A stretch of 64,000 nt of DNA from Oscillospiraceae bacterium MB08-C2-2. GTDB taxonomy: Bacteria; Bacillota; Clostridia; Oscillospirales; Ruminococcaceae. The notes below the pieces were generated by a model. It searched no databases and was not told the DNA's origin. It saw only the letters and a program-made list of their open reading frames with translations. Of this stretch, positions 16,568 through 25,216 are shown one piece after another (the first letter of the stretch is position 1; the number at the start of each line of letters is the position of its first letter). The translations under genes were made by a program, and so were the position numbers. The stretch spans positions 2,812,944 to 2,876,943 of the forward strand of contig CP141729.1 of assembly GCA_035621215.1 (NCBI GenBank), in the 5' to 3' direction.

Positions 16568-18121
16568 TCAAATCAGCTTCGTTGTCCACTCCTCCACGTT
16601 CCACACCTGTGTGACCAGATCGCTGTAAAACTCCGGTTCGTGGCTCACCAGCAGCATGGTACCCTTGTAATCACGGATGGCGTCCCGCAGAGCGTCCTTC
16701 GCGTCCACATCCAGATGGTTGGTGGGTTCGTCCAGCACTAGCAGATTCATGGGGCGCAGCATCAGCTTGCACAGCCGAACCTTCGCGTTCTCGCCACCAG
16801 AGAGCACCCGCATCTGTGTGGTAATATGCTCGGTGGTTAGGCCGCAGCGCGCCAGCGCGCCCCGCACCTCACCGTTGCTCATTTTGGGGAATTCCTGCCA
16901 GATCTCCACCAGCGCCGTGTTGTCGTTGCCCCGCTCCTCCTGCTCGAAGTATCCCACCTCGGCAAACTGACCCAACTCCACCGTACCGGACACCGGCGGA
17001 ATCAGGCCCAGCAGAGTTTTCAGCAGCGTAGATTTTCCCAGACCGTTGACACCGCGGATGGCGATTTTTTGGTTGCGCTCCACCGTCACATCCACGGGAC
17101 GAGTCAGCGGCTCGCTGTAACCCAGCACCAATTGCTTGGCTATGATGACCTCGCGGCTAGGGGTACGGGCAGGTGTGAAAGAGAAGACAGGCTTGGGCTT
17201 GTCCATTGCCAGTTCAATGACATCCATCTTGTCCAGCCGCTTCTGACGGCTCCGCGCCAGCGTGGCGGTGGCAGCACGGGCCTTATTGCGGGCCACAAAG
17301 TCCTCCAGCTGGGCAATCTCCTTCTGCTGCTTCACATACGCCTGTCCCAGCTGATGGCGTTTGATGTCATAGAGTGCCCGAAACTGCTCATAGTCGCCGG
17401 AGTAGCGGGTCAGCACAGCGTTCTCCACATGATAGATCACGTTGACCACATCGTTGAGGAACGGAGTATCGTGGGATACCAGAATGAAGGCGTTCTCGTA
17501 GTTCTGCAGGAACCGTTTTAGCCACGCGATGTGGTTCTCATCCAGAAAGTTAGTCGGCTCGTCCAGAATCAGGATCATTGGGTTTTCCAGCAGAAGCTTC
17601 GTCAAAAGCACCTTTGCCCGCTGACCGCCGGACAACTCGCTGACATCCCGTTCCAGTCCGATGTCCCCCAGCCCCAGACCGTTGGCATACTCCTCAATGC
17701 GGGAATCTATCACGTAGAAACCGGACTGCTCCAGAATCTCCTGAATTTCGCCCACATCCTCCATCAGCTTCTCCAGCGCATCACCCTCGCACTCGCCCAT
17801 CCGGTCATAATTTGCCAGCAGCTCCTGCTCCAGCTTGTACAGGGGCGCAAAGGCGGAGCGTAGAATATCGCGGATGGTTTTTCCTTTCTCCAGTGCGCTG
17901 AACTGATCCAGATACCCTGTTGTGATGTGGTTACACCACTCCACTGTTCCCTCATCTGGCATCCGCTTGCCGGTGATGATGTCTAAAAAGGTGGTCTTTC
18001 CCTCGCCGTTTGCGCCCACAAGGCCGATATGCTCGCCTTTGAGCAAGCGGAAGGACGCGTCTTTTAAAATCTGTCTGGCCCCGAAGCCGTGACTGACATG
18101 ACTGACTGTCAATATACTCAT
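16568..18121 (-). CDS. ABC-F family ATPase (two ABC domains)
   Basis: A 517-residue soluble protein with two ABC cassettes and no membrane helices. The first has Walker A at residues 36-44 (GANGEGKTT) and signature LSGGQRAK; the second has GVNGLGKST and LSGGENAK. They are joined by a linker rich in charged residues (about 250-320), the part that enters the ribosomal E/P site in studied ABC-F proteins. Members act as translation factors or protect ribosomes from antibiotics. The N-terminal sequence resembles the housekeeping YbiT/YkpA-like type more than known resistance types, but its place among recombinase remnants suggests transfer. No leader peptide was identified. Confidence 0.93.
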   Translation of the reverse strand: MSILTVSHVSHGFGARQILKDASFRLLKGEHIGLVGANGEGKTTFLDIITGKRMPDEGTVEWCNHITTGYLDQFSALEKGKTIRDILRSAFAPLYKLEQELLANYDRMGECEGDALEKLMEDVGEIQEILEQSGFYVIDSRIEEYANGLGLGDIGLERDVSELSGGQRAKVLLTKLLLENPMILILDEPTNFLDENHIAWLKRFLQNYENAFILVSHDTPFLNDVVNVIYHVENAVLTRYSGDYEQFRALYDIKRHQLGQAYVKQQKEIAQLEDFVARNKARAATATLARSRQKRLDKMDVIELAMDKPKPVFSFTPARTPSREVIIAKQLVLGYSEPLTRPVDVTVERNQKIAIRGVNGLGKSTLLKTLLGLIPPVSGTVELGQFAEVGYFEQEERGNDNTALVEIWQEFPKMSNGEVRGALARCGLTTEHITTQMRVLSGGENAKVRLCKLMLRPMNLLVLDEPTNHLDVDAKDALRDAIRDYKGTMLLVSHEPEFYSDLVTQVWNVEEWTTKLI

Positions 18122-18300
18122 GTTTGTTCCCTCAATTTCCTCTCACAGATTGCATGATTTCATTATCTTAACGGGATTTTGCACAAAATGCAACCGCGCA
18201 TGGGGCAGTCTGCAAAATTTTCTGTCCCCACCGCCCCTTTTTTCGCAATATAATAATTCCAGTCTGCCGAGCTTTGTATTATGTTTAATAGCCATGATGC

Positions 18301-19320
18301 TCAGCTGAACATCATGGCTAAGGGATTGGAGTTAACGGCAGCTTGAAGTTGATTGTCGTCGACATGCGTATATATTTCTGTTGTAGCAATACTTTCATGG
18401 CCAAGAATTTGTTGTAATGATCGAATATCTACATGACCATATTTATACATAAGAGTTGCAGACGTGTGTCGGAGCTTGTGGGTGGATAGACCTTCTGGAT
18501 TAATGCCAGAAGCAAGAATATGCTTTTTAACAACATTTTGAATAGAACGAGTAGAAAGCCTCTGGTGATTCCGGGAAATAAATAGTGCATTGGTATCTAT
18601 ATTCATGGAGTTGCGTACAGGAAGCCACTTTGACAAGGCTTGCTTTACTGATGGCGTCATATAAATTTTTCACTCTTTGTTGCCTTTTCCAATGACAGTT
18701 AAAACATCATTTTCAATCTGCTCGACGTTAAGTGCCGCCAATTCAGATAGGCGCAGAGCACAGTTTAGAAATATTGTGAGGATGCAATTATCGCGTACAG
18801 AACTGGAGCCTGCTTGAATTAGAAGCCGCACCGATTCCTTTAAGGTCATACAGCGAACAATACGCTTTGGTAGCGTTGGTGTCTCCAATCCTTCGGCAAT
18901 GTTGTTATCAATGATATGAGCCTTAGCTTTGAGATGCTTCCAAAACTGCCGAATTGACACGATCTTTCTGCATCGTGTACCCGGAGAATTATGAAGCGTT
19001 TCCAGATGATATGAAATGAAGCCGTACATATCTGTTAATTGTATGGAACGAATAAAATCTGCATCTGCAAACTGAAAATGTGTTTCAGTAATGCCTCTTT
19101 GCACTGCAACATATCGGAAAAACTGAAGCAAGTCCATTCTGTATTCAAGGATTGTATTTTGGCTTTGGCCTTTGATTATAACGAGATAATCTAGATACTG
19201 CTCTAGTATTGGGCAAGTTTTATCAGACTGCATATTATCACCCGATGTGGAGTATAGGCTGCGTTCATTACCGACATACAGTGAATTGAACTTTTGGTAA
19301 AACCAATTTACCGTTCGCAT
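18301..19320 (-). pseudogene. Tyrosine recombinase (XerC/D type), split by an in-frame TGA
   Basis: The two open frames (18670-19320 and 18301-18660) are in the same frame, separated only by TGA at 18672-18670 plus three sense codons. Read through, they give a full-size 340-residue tyrosine recombinase: a SAM-like N-terminal domain, a catalytic Arg block (LNCALRLSELAALNVEQI), VIGKGNKE, then HKLRHTSATLMYKYG, LGHESIATTEIYTH and the terminal nucleophile Tyr. Related proteins have Arg right after GKGNKE, so a CGA-to-TGA change is the likely cause. The stop splits the catalytic domain. Product probably inactive unless the stop is read through. Confidence 0.85.
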
Positions 19321-19369
19321 TTGTAGCTTCGAAATGATAGCAAATTATGTAAAATTATGATACTATTTA

Positions 19370-19400
19370 AACAGAGGATAATTACAAATTATCCTCTGTT
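19370..19400. terminator. Perfect 14-bp hairpin between the recombinase genes
   Basis: AACAGAGGATAATT and AATTATCCTCTGTT with a three-base loop. It lacks a long T-run on either strand and lies between the two decayed recombinases; it could be a terminator or a recombination-site component. Confidence 0.5.
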
Positions 19401-20382
19401 CATAAACAAGCTAAAAAAGCAAAGCTCCCGCATCAGCAGGAGCTTTTGGCTATATTGTAATTCGATTTCTTGGATGTTTATTTTCATAATGCTTCGTTGT
19501 TTGCTTAGTGAAACATGGGCATATATTTGAGTCGTTGTAATAGAACTATGTCCCAGAATACTTTGTATGTAGCGAATATCTACATCCTCTTCTGCATTAG
19601 AGTTGCAAATGAATGTCTAATCATATGAGGGGTAATGTGCTCAGGGATTTTTGCCCTGTTTGCATAAACATCGATCATAATTCGCACCGATTGCTCATTT
19701 AACCGATTTCCCAAACGATTGATAAAAAACCAATCTGTGTCTGAAATGATCTTGCAGTAAGTATTCTTATAGGTTCGTAAAGCAGATAATGCATCGATAT
19801 TGCTGATAAAAACGATTCGTTCTTTTGCGCCTTTGCCTTGAACCTTAACAAAGCCATTTTTAAGATCTATGCTTTGAGGCGTGATTGAACACAACTCTGA
19901 CACACGCAGACCCGTTGCAAACAGCAGTTCCAACACAGCAATGTCGCGTAGGTTTGTATTGTGTTGATATTGGGTTTGGGGCTTCTCTAAAGCTTGATAG
20001 GCCACTTTGAGAAGCCTTTTAATTGTATTTAAGGGAAGAGACCTCGGTAAGGCAATCGGTTCACGGAAATCTAAGTGGATTTTACTTATAGGATTTGATT
20101 CAATTTGTTCATCAAAATCTAGATAATTTATAAATGCCCGAATACAAGCAATTTTCCGTTTTACCGTTTTGGGCTTAAATTTTGTATGTAGTTACTAATA
20201 CAAGATTTTGTGAAAGGCTCCTGTTCGTCTGCGCAGTAGCTTTTAAACTGATCTAAATCAATGCGGTAGGCCTTAATGGTCTTTTTATTTAATTTTTTTG
20301 AAACTGACAAAAATTGAGATAATTGCGGATATGGTCTGTGAGCTGATTCATATGATTCCTCCTGATTTTGAGCTGGAATCAT
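19389..20382 (-). pseudogene. Second tyrosine recombinase, broken by two frameshifts
   Basis: Three pieces in different frames add up to one XerC/D-like recombinase. Residues 1-73 (20382-20161) hold the SAM-like DNA-binding start. The frame then shifts near 20165-20175, and 20160-19580 continues with KRKIACIRAFINYLDFD and the catalytic LFATGLRVSELCSI and HMIRHSFATLM. A second shift near 19600 leads into EEDVDIRYIQSILGHSSITT and QIYAHVSL, which carries the nucleophile Tyr. It is not translatable as one protein. Together with the preceding pseudogene it is a tandem recombinase pair, an arrangement seen in some site-specific transposons and integrated elements. Confidence 0.85.
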
Positions 20383-20424
20383 TATGCCTTGTTTTTCACC
20401 CGCTGTCCAACTACCTCAATTACG

Positions 20425-20474
20425 CATTGTGTTTATGACATACATAAGAGGCAAGGGCTAATTATTTATATAAC
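20425..20474. repeat. Direct repeat R1, copy b
   Basis: Copy of the sequence at 16087-16136 with two mismatches in 50 bases. It lies just before the alpha/beta-hydrolase gene and runs into ATAACTGGCA (20470-20479), which is inverted in repeat R2b (23308-23317). Confidence 0.9.
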
Positions 20475-20495
20475 TGGCAGTTTGGAGATTAAGAA

Positions 20496-21452
20496 TTGAA
20501 CAAAATTAAGACGATTAGAAGGTTAAAAATGATAGTGCCGATATTAGTCTGCTTATTGCTGCTGTACTTAATTGTGCAGGGAGTGCGGTGCGGTTTTGCG
20601 GTTAAGCACGCAGAGCATCGGCTTGAAACTTATGGTGCTCAAACAGCTTCACTAAGCTACGGGAATATGACCTATATTGATAGTTTCGCCTTTGATGATA
20701 CTGGAAAAAGTGATGTCATACTATCGGTTCATGGCATTTTTGGGGGATATGACCAAGCATTTGTCACTTGCAAAGACAAGGCTTCAACGTATAGAATTAT
20801 TGCACCCTCCCGTTTTGGCTATCTGGAAAGCGATGTCTTAGGCAAGGGTACTCCAGCGGAACAAGCCATTGCTTATGTGGAGCTGCTGGATAAACTTGAG
20901 ATTGATAAAGTGTATTTACTGGCGACTTCTGCCGGTGGGACTGTGGCCATTAGATTTGCATTAGATTATCCTGAACGGACAGAAGGGTTGATTTTGTACT
21001 GCTCTGCATCGCCTCTTACCCAAAAGCCCGATACATACCTTGAGTATCAAGGACCGCCGGCCTTTCTGTGTAATAATTATGGCATGTTCTTAATTAGCCC
21101 GTTCTTTGAACCGATTATGGGGATGGAGCCAAGCACAATCTACAGCATGCTGCCCATTCACAGGCGGAGTATTGGAGTGGAAATGGATGCTTCTATCACA
21201 AACCCCGATATGGCAAAAAACTATGATCAATACCCGATTGAGGATTTGCAGGCGCCTACGTTAATACTTCATGCAAAGGATGATAAAATGTCAAGCTATG
21301 ATAATATGGAAAAGGCAGTCCCTCGCTTTCCTGATTGCACTTTTATATCATTTGAAACTGGTGGACATTTAATGGCAGGGCATTCAAAAGAAATAAACAA
21401 AGCGTTGTCCGACTTTACTAAAAGGGATTATAACCGTCTAAAGCCTTTTTAA
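20496..21452 (+). CDS. Alpha/beta-hydrolase, membrane-anchored or secreted
   Basis: A 318-residue protein with an N-terminal hydrophobic helix (about 12-30) acting as signal anchor, then an alpha/beta-hydrolase fold. The oxyanion-side HGIFGGYDQAF block, the nucleophile elbow LLATSAGGTVAI (Ser in the SAGG context) and a late GGHLMAG giving the catalytic His are visible; Asp is probably in ILHAKDDKM. It may act on esters or lactones outside the membrane, substrate unknown. The TTG start at 20496 follows GGAG by nine bases; an ATG at 20529 is the alternative. Its 3' end overlaps the convergent flavoprotein gene by 15 bases. Confidence 0.87.
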   Translation: MNKIKTIRRLKMIVPILVCLLLLYLIVQGVRCGFAVKHAEHRLETYGAQTASLSYGNMTYIDSFAFDDTGKSDVILSVHGIFGGYDQAFVTCKDKASTYRIIAPSRFGYLESDVLGKGTPAEQAIAYVELLDKLEIDKVYLLATSAGGTVAIRFALDYPERTEGLILYCSASPLTQKPDTYLEYQGPPAFLCNNYGMFLISPFFEPIMGMEPSTIYSMLPIHRRSIGVEMDASITNPDMAKNYDQYPIEDLQAPTLILHAKDDKMSSYDNMEKAVPRFPDCTFISFETGGHLMAGHSKEINKALSDFTKRDYNRLKPF

Positions 21453-22076
21453 GAGCTCGGTTGGTTTGAGCCCATTTTGTTTAGCGGCTGCGTTCCAGAA
21501 AAAGTGTGTTCCAGCGAACCGCCAGCCAAAACGCGGGAAATTAGGGCTGAATAGCAGAGTTTCGCCGCTGCTGCTGGAATTGAGATTATCCGCAAGGACG
21601 ATTAACGCTCTGCCAAGGTTTTTAAGCGGGCCATGCCCCATAGGTACTTTATCTATAAATTCAATCATTTCCCCAGCACCTTGCCCGATTCCCTGTCCGA
21701 AATGAAGCCCGCACCTTATACACCAGTTTTGGATGATCTTGATTGCAATATGATTTTGCGCCCCCTCATAAAACCCGTTATTTACAATAACATAAACATG
21801 AATGTCCTTTTTTCGTTCTGCCTTCATGTGTTGCTCAAGAGAAATCAGCATTCTCAATAAATGTGAAGGCACGGCGTCAATGTATAAAGGAAATCCAAAA
21901 ATCAACGTGTCCATGTGACAGAGCTCCATATATTGCTCTTTGGTAAGCGGGACTTTGCTGATGTTGTAATGTAATACCTGATGCTCAGGATTTATCAGGG
22001 ATTGGAATGACTGGAGCATCAGACCGGAGTTACTCTTCCCGGGTTTTGGGCTTCCGTTGATCATCGCAATTTTCAT
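21438..22076 (-). CDS. Flavodoxin-like NAD(P)H oxidoreductase
   Basis: A 212-residue protein opening with MKIAMINGSPKPGKSNSGLM, the FMN-phosphate loop of flavodoxin-like oxidoreductases, and a LIFGFPLYIDAVPSHLLRML segment over the isoalloxazine ring. It is the last gene of a TetR-flavoprotein-flavoprotein operon, overlapping the preceding gene by four bases. It probably reduces a small electrophile or quinone whose presence the TetR protein senses. Confidence 0.85.
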   Translation of the reverse strand: MKIAMINGSPKPGKSNSGLMLQSFQSLINPEHQVLHYNISKVPLTKEQYMELCHMDTLIFGFPLYIDAVPSHLLRMLISLEQHMKAERKKDIHVYVIVNNGFYEGAQNHIAIKIIQNWCIRCGLHFGQGIGQGAGEMIEFIDKVPMGHGPLKNLGRALIVLADNLNSSSSGETLLFSPNFPRFGWRFAGTHFFWNAAAKQNGLKPTELLKRL

Positions 22077-22576
22077 TTTAAAACCTCCTGAACAGCATGC
22101 AGGCTGTCATAGAAATACGCCGTGTTTCCCGTGCTGTAAAAATTCACGCCATTTGCCTCTACCAAGGCTGTCGCTGTTTCCCGTTCCTCTTGGGTGATAT
22201 TATCGCCGTAGAAATGCACAGATAGTAAGAAAGTGTTCTGATAGCGGCTCTTATGATGGGTTTCAGCGTTTTTGGTTATAAAATAGGGCAGAAGATAGGG
22301 GATGCTTCGATCCCAAACGTTGCGTATGAAAGGGCTGTAGCTGCCATATACGCATTGGCTGATGATGATTAATTCATCGCACTGGGAAAGCAGTTCTCCC
22401 ATATTGCTGTAACCATCCTTTAATACGCACACCCCCGGTGTCTTAATCCAGCATCCAAAGCACCCAATGCAATGACGTATTGTGCCGTTGTCAGAGATAA
22501 TGATCGTATCCGCATCCTTATTTAGCTGCCATGCCGTGAATTCTTGCTGATTCAAATCATGTAGAATAATCTTCAT
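22073..22576 (-). CDS. Flavodoxin-fold / iron-sulfur flavoprotein-like protein
   Basis: A 167-residue protein with a flavodoxin-like fold and a CIGCFGCWIKTPGVC motif (about residues 36-50), the cysteine pattern of NAD(P)H-dependent oxidoreductases related to iron-sulfur flavoproteins. CDELIIISQCVYGSYSPF is the FMN-side loop. It is shorter than usual (about 190-220), ending soon after the last strand. It overlaps both neighbours by one to four bases, so the three genes are one translation unit. Confidence 0.82.
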   Translation of the reverse strand: MKIILHDLNQQEFTAWQLNKDADTIIISDNGTIRHCIGCFGCWIKTPGVCVLKDGYSNMGELLSQCDELIIISQCVYGSYSPFIRNVWDRSIPYLLPYFITKNAETHHKSRYQNTFLLSVHFYGDNITQEERETATALVEANGVNFYSTGNTAYFYDSLHAVQEVLK

Positions 22577-23157
22577 TATGCTTCCCTCCTGAATAAAATG
22601 TTGTTCTCAAAAATATCGCTCCAGTCCCCGGAATAATGTATGTTTTTATTGGTAAGCAGCGAGGAAATGCCATGTACCATTGACCATAATGTTATTAGTG
22701 TCTTTAAATACTCATCCTCCGGCAAGCCGATGCTCTGAAACATTTGATAGGCGGTCGTCCGAAATAAAACAAAGGGCGGACAGTTGTCAGCATTATCGTT
22801 GTTCAGATCAATGGTTGTTCCGGAGTTATAGAATAAGAACTGAAAATATTGCGGATGCTCGATGAAAAAAGAGATGTATGCCCGGCCAAGGAGCGAGATG
22901 GATTGGGGGCTGTGTTCCTGTCCAACCATCGACGCATTTAACTTTTCCATGAATTGTTTGGTTACATGTTCGCCCATTGCACAAATCAATTCATCAATAT
23001 CCTTGAAATGGCTATAGGGCGCTGCATGGCTGACATTGCATTTTGCAGCAACTTTGCGTAAGGAAAAACCTGCTATACCCTCACGGTTAATCAAGTCAAT
23101 CCCAGCTTCGATAAGATTATTCCGCAGGTCGCCATGATGGTAAGGCCTATTGTCCAT
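22576..23157 (-). CDS. TetR/AcrR-family repressor
   Basis: A 194-residue regulator with the TetR helix-turn-helix at about 8-55 (HHGDLRNNLIEAGIDLINRE, then GFSLRKVAAKCNVSHAAPYSHF) and a variable ligand domain that continues to the C-terminus. ATG 23157 has GGGGG nine bases upstream; the ATG two codons earlier would be too close to it. Upstream lies a perfect 17-bp inverted repeat that contains its promoter, so it should repress itself and the two flavoprotein genes. Confidence 0.9.
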   Translation of the reverse strand: MDNRPYHHGDLRNNLIEAGIDLINREGIAGFSLRKVAAKCNVSHAAPYSHFKDIDELICAMGEHVTKQFMEKLNASMVGQEHSPQSISLLGRAYISFFIEHPQYFQFLFYNSGTTIDLNNDNADNCPPFVLFRTTAYQMFQSIGLPEDEYLKTLITLWSMVHGISSLLTNKNIHYSGDWSDIFENNILFRREA

Positions 23158-23180
23158 TTTCATATACCCCCACATAAAAC

Positions 23181-23223
23181 TTGACACTGTAAAGATTATA
23201 GCAAACAATCTTTACAGTGTCAA
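23181..23223 (-). promoter_or_regulatory. TetR operon promoter inside a perfect 17-bp inverted repeat
   Basis: Arms at 23181-23197 and 23207-23223 (TTGACACTGTAAAGATT and its complement) pair perfectly around nine bases. On the minus strand the repeat contains a consensus promoter: TTGACA (23223-23218), 17 bases, TATAAT (23200-23195). TetR bound here would fully cover the promoter. Confidence 0.85.
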
Positions 23224-23275
23224 GCTAAGAAAAGCAGGTTAATTCAGATTGCAAGAAGTAAACTTTATATAATGG

Positions 23276-23322
23276 GCACACTCGGTATTCCAGCGACAAA
23301 TATGAATTGCCAGTTATGTTTA
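23276..23322. repeat. Direct repeat R2, copy b
   Basis: Exact 47-base copy of 16514-16560. It closes the hydrolase/flavoprotein/TetR cassette that starts at R1b, just as R2a closes the SnoaL cassette. Confidence 0.95.
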
Positions 23323-23406
23323 AAATCACGCTGCCGAACAAAGCAAAGAATTAGACTGCCCTTTTGCCTAACAGCAATTGGACAGCCCCACAAGCAATCT
23401 TTCTTG

Positions 23407-23522
23407 ATGTTCCCGCCAAAGTGTATTAAAGTATTGCTGTCCTTCTCCGCCAGATTAAAACCGCTTAAACATTACGTTTAGGCGGTTTTTCTTTGCGCGA
23501 AATTAGGCTCTGACCCCTTACG
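23407..23522. repeat. Degenerate repeat R3, copy a, containing a terminator
   Basis: About 115 bases starting ATGTTCCCGC and ending near ACCCCTTA align with 25986-26103 at roughly three quarters identity by eye. In this copy the hairpin AAAACCGCTTAAAC (23457-23470)/GTTTAGGCGGTTTTT (23476-23490) is intact and ends in a T-run, so it also works as a plus-strand terminator. Confidence 0.75.
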
Positions 23523-23670
23523 GGACTTTATAGAATACTCTTTTAAATAGGGAAGCGTTCAAACCCCGATTTTACTAGGAGGATTAAAAGAGCCTGTGGT
23601 GGCTTGCTCCTTATCTTGCACTTATGTATAATGATTTTATCACCTAAAATCATCCTTGTTGAGGAAGCAT

Positions 23671-24570
23671 ATGAAAAATAAAGTGTGGACACATTTACTT
23701 TTTATTATTGTTACAATAACTTTATCTTTGCTGTCAGCGGCTTGCTCAGGGGCGGAAAATCCACCTGCAAATACAATGGAATCGGATTATCCTCAATCAA
23801 TTTCCATACCTGCGGAACCCAATACGGATTTTCAGAGCTCGTCCCAGCCGGAGCCCAATTTATGGGAGCACCCCATATCTATTCGTGAAGGCATGCCTGT
23901 GTTTACGCTGCAATTGCGGGGTGAACAAGACATTTTTACCCAGCTTTCCGTTATCAACACCTCCACTGGAGCCATTGCATATCAAATGGAGCTTGATGAA
24001 TCCAATTGGATACACAAAGACCGGTTTGTAGTTGGAACTATCGATATGGATTTTGACGGTTACCCGGACATTGACATTGAGACTGGGTTTGGGGGGAATT
24101 GGAAGAAATATCACATTTACCTTATGTGGGATCCGGGTGCAGCAAATTTTGTGGGGGATATTTATGGCCTGGCTGGATTGGGATTGCCAAGCTTTGATGG
24201 AGAAAAGAAAATCGTTTCTTCAATGGCGCGAGCTTCGGCTTCCGACCATTGGTACTATAAGCATCGGTATATAGATGGCCAGTTGGTCACAATCGAAGAG
24301 GAAGCCTTGAATGGAGTCCGGGATTTGTATAATGATAATTTGGCAAAGGAACAAATTAAAACGCTCGAGCCTTTATATGATGAAGAACGAACGGATTTCA
24401 TTCAATCCGTGAGAAAGCAACTGGACGAAGAGACGATGAAAACAGTAGTCACCGAAGTCAAATTCTTATTGCTGGACATCTCAGAGGTAAAAATACTTGC
24501 TGAGTATGCTCCCGATTCCACAATTGGCTTGTTGTTGGTACAATATGAAACCAGCGCAGATATTAATTAA
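23671..24570 (+). CDS. Lipoprotein of unknown function
   Basis: A 299-residue exported lipoprotein. The signal peptide ends in a lipobox LSAAC, followed by a Ser/Pro/Asn-rich linker (to about residue 60). The mature part has an IDMDFDGYPDIDIETG segment resembling the calcium-binding loop of FG-GAP/XAC2610-type domains, then a Trp/Tyr-rich region and a helical C-terminus. The ATG at 23671 follows GAGG by six bases. It lies between repeats R3a and R3b. Role unknown; possibly a surface protein of the accessory region. Confidence 0.75.
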   Translation: MKNKVWTHLLFIIVTITLSLLSAACSGAENPPANTMESDYPQSISIPAEPNTDFQSSSQPEPNLWEHPISIREGMPVFTLQLRGEQDIFTQLSVINTSTGAIAYQMELDESNWIHKDRFVVGTIDMDFDGYPDIDIETGFGGNWKKYHIYLMWDPGAANFVGDIYGLAGLGLPSFDGEKKIVSSMARASASDHWYYKHRYIDGQLVTIEEEALNGVRDLYNDNLAKEQIKTLEPLYDEERTDFIQSVRKQLDEETMKTVVTEVKFLLLDISEVKILAEYAPDSTIGLLLVQYETSADIN

Positions 24571-24622
24571 AAACTAAAAAACAGCATGACAGTTTATATT
24601 ACGGCCATGCCGAACAAATAAG

Positions 24623-25216
24623 CTATTCCGTTTTCACTCTTCTCATTATATGAAATACATGGTGACGAACAATCATGGTATCGATATCCTTTATCCAAAT
24701 TGGGCCAAGTCCTTCAGGGCGCCACATTTTATCGCCATCTAAAATAAATATTTGAATAACATATGCATTCTGAAAATCAAAGCTGCTATACGATGCACGC
24801 TCAACGCTTGCAAATTCCGGTGGATTTTGCAGCACAAATCTATATTCCGGGTTGTCCAAAACCATTGTATTCTTAGGCCCGTGAAAAACAGCCTGCTCTT
24901 TGGTCAGAGACAGAATACCACCGATGGCTGCGCCTTTGGGGTCAATCGCATCGTAAACATAGCCATCTCCAACCATTTCTCCAACTAACCAGTCCCCATA
25001 GTAATAATCTATGGCAATATCCACCAATTGCCCCTCGGTGAGAGAGGGTAATTCTGATTGGGTTTGGGGTTCATTTGGGGTTACTATGTTTGTCTGCTGG
25101 TCATTGGGGAAGGACATTTCAACCTCAGGGTTGGGATTTACTAGGCTGAAAATAATGTATACAAGGGAAACAAGCAACAGCAATATTATTCCAGTGTGCC
25201 ATCTTTTTTTGGCCAT
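24623..25216 (-). CDS. Membrane-anchored extracytoplasmic protein, function unknown
   Basis: A 197-residue protein: positively charged MAKKRWHTG, one hydrophobic helix (about 9-28), then an Asn/Pro/Gln-rich linker and a folded domain rich in Tyr, Asp and Trp with no motif I recognise. It is convergent with the lipoprotein gene and overlaps the frameshifted gene upstream by 31 bases. Confidence 0.65.
   Translation of the reverse strand: MAKKRWHTGIILLLLVSLVYIIFSLVNPNPEVEMSFPNDQQTNIVTPNEPQTQSELPSLTEGQLVDIAIDYYYGDWLVGEMVGDGYVYDAIDPKGAAIGGILSLTKEQAVFHGPKNTMVLDNPEYRFVLQNPPEFASVERASYSSFDFQNAYVIQIFILDGDKMWRPEGLGPIWIKDIDTMIVRHHVFHIMRRVKTE

Noticed and set aside
18660-18672. TGA in the recombinase as selenocysteine or other recoding
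   Set aside because: The expected residue is Arg (CGA), no SECIS-like hairpin follows and Sec is unknown in this family.
23272-23481. 69-codon open frame starting at repeat R2b
   Set aside because: It runs through a non-coding direct repeat and into a terminator; composition is not protein-like.
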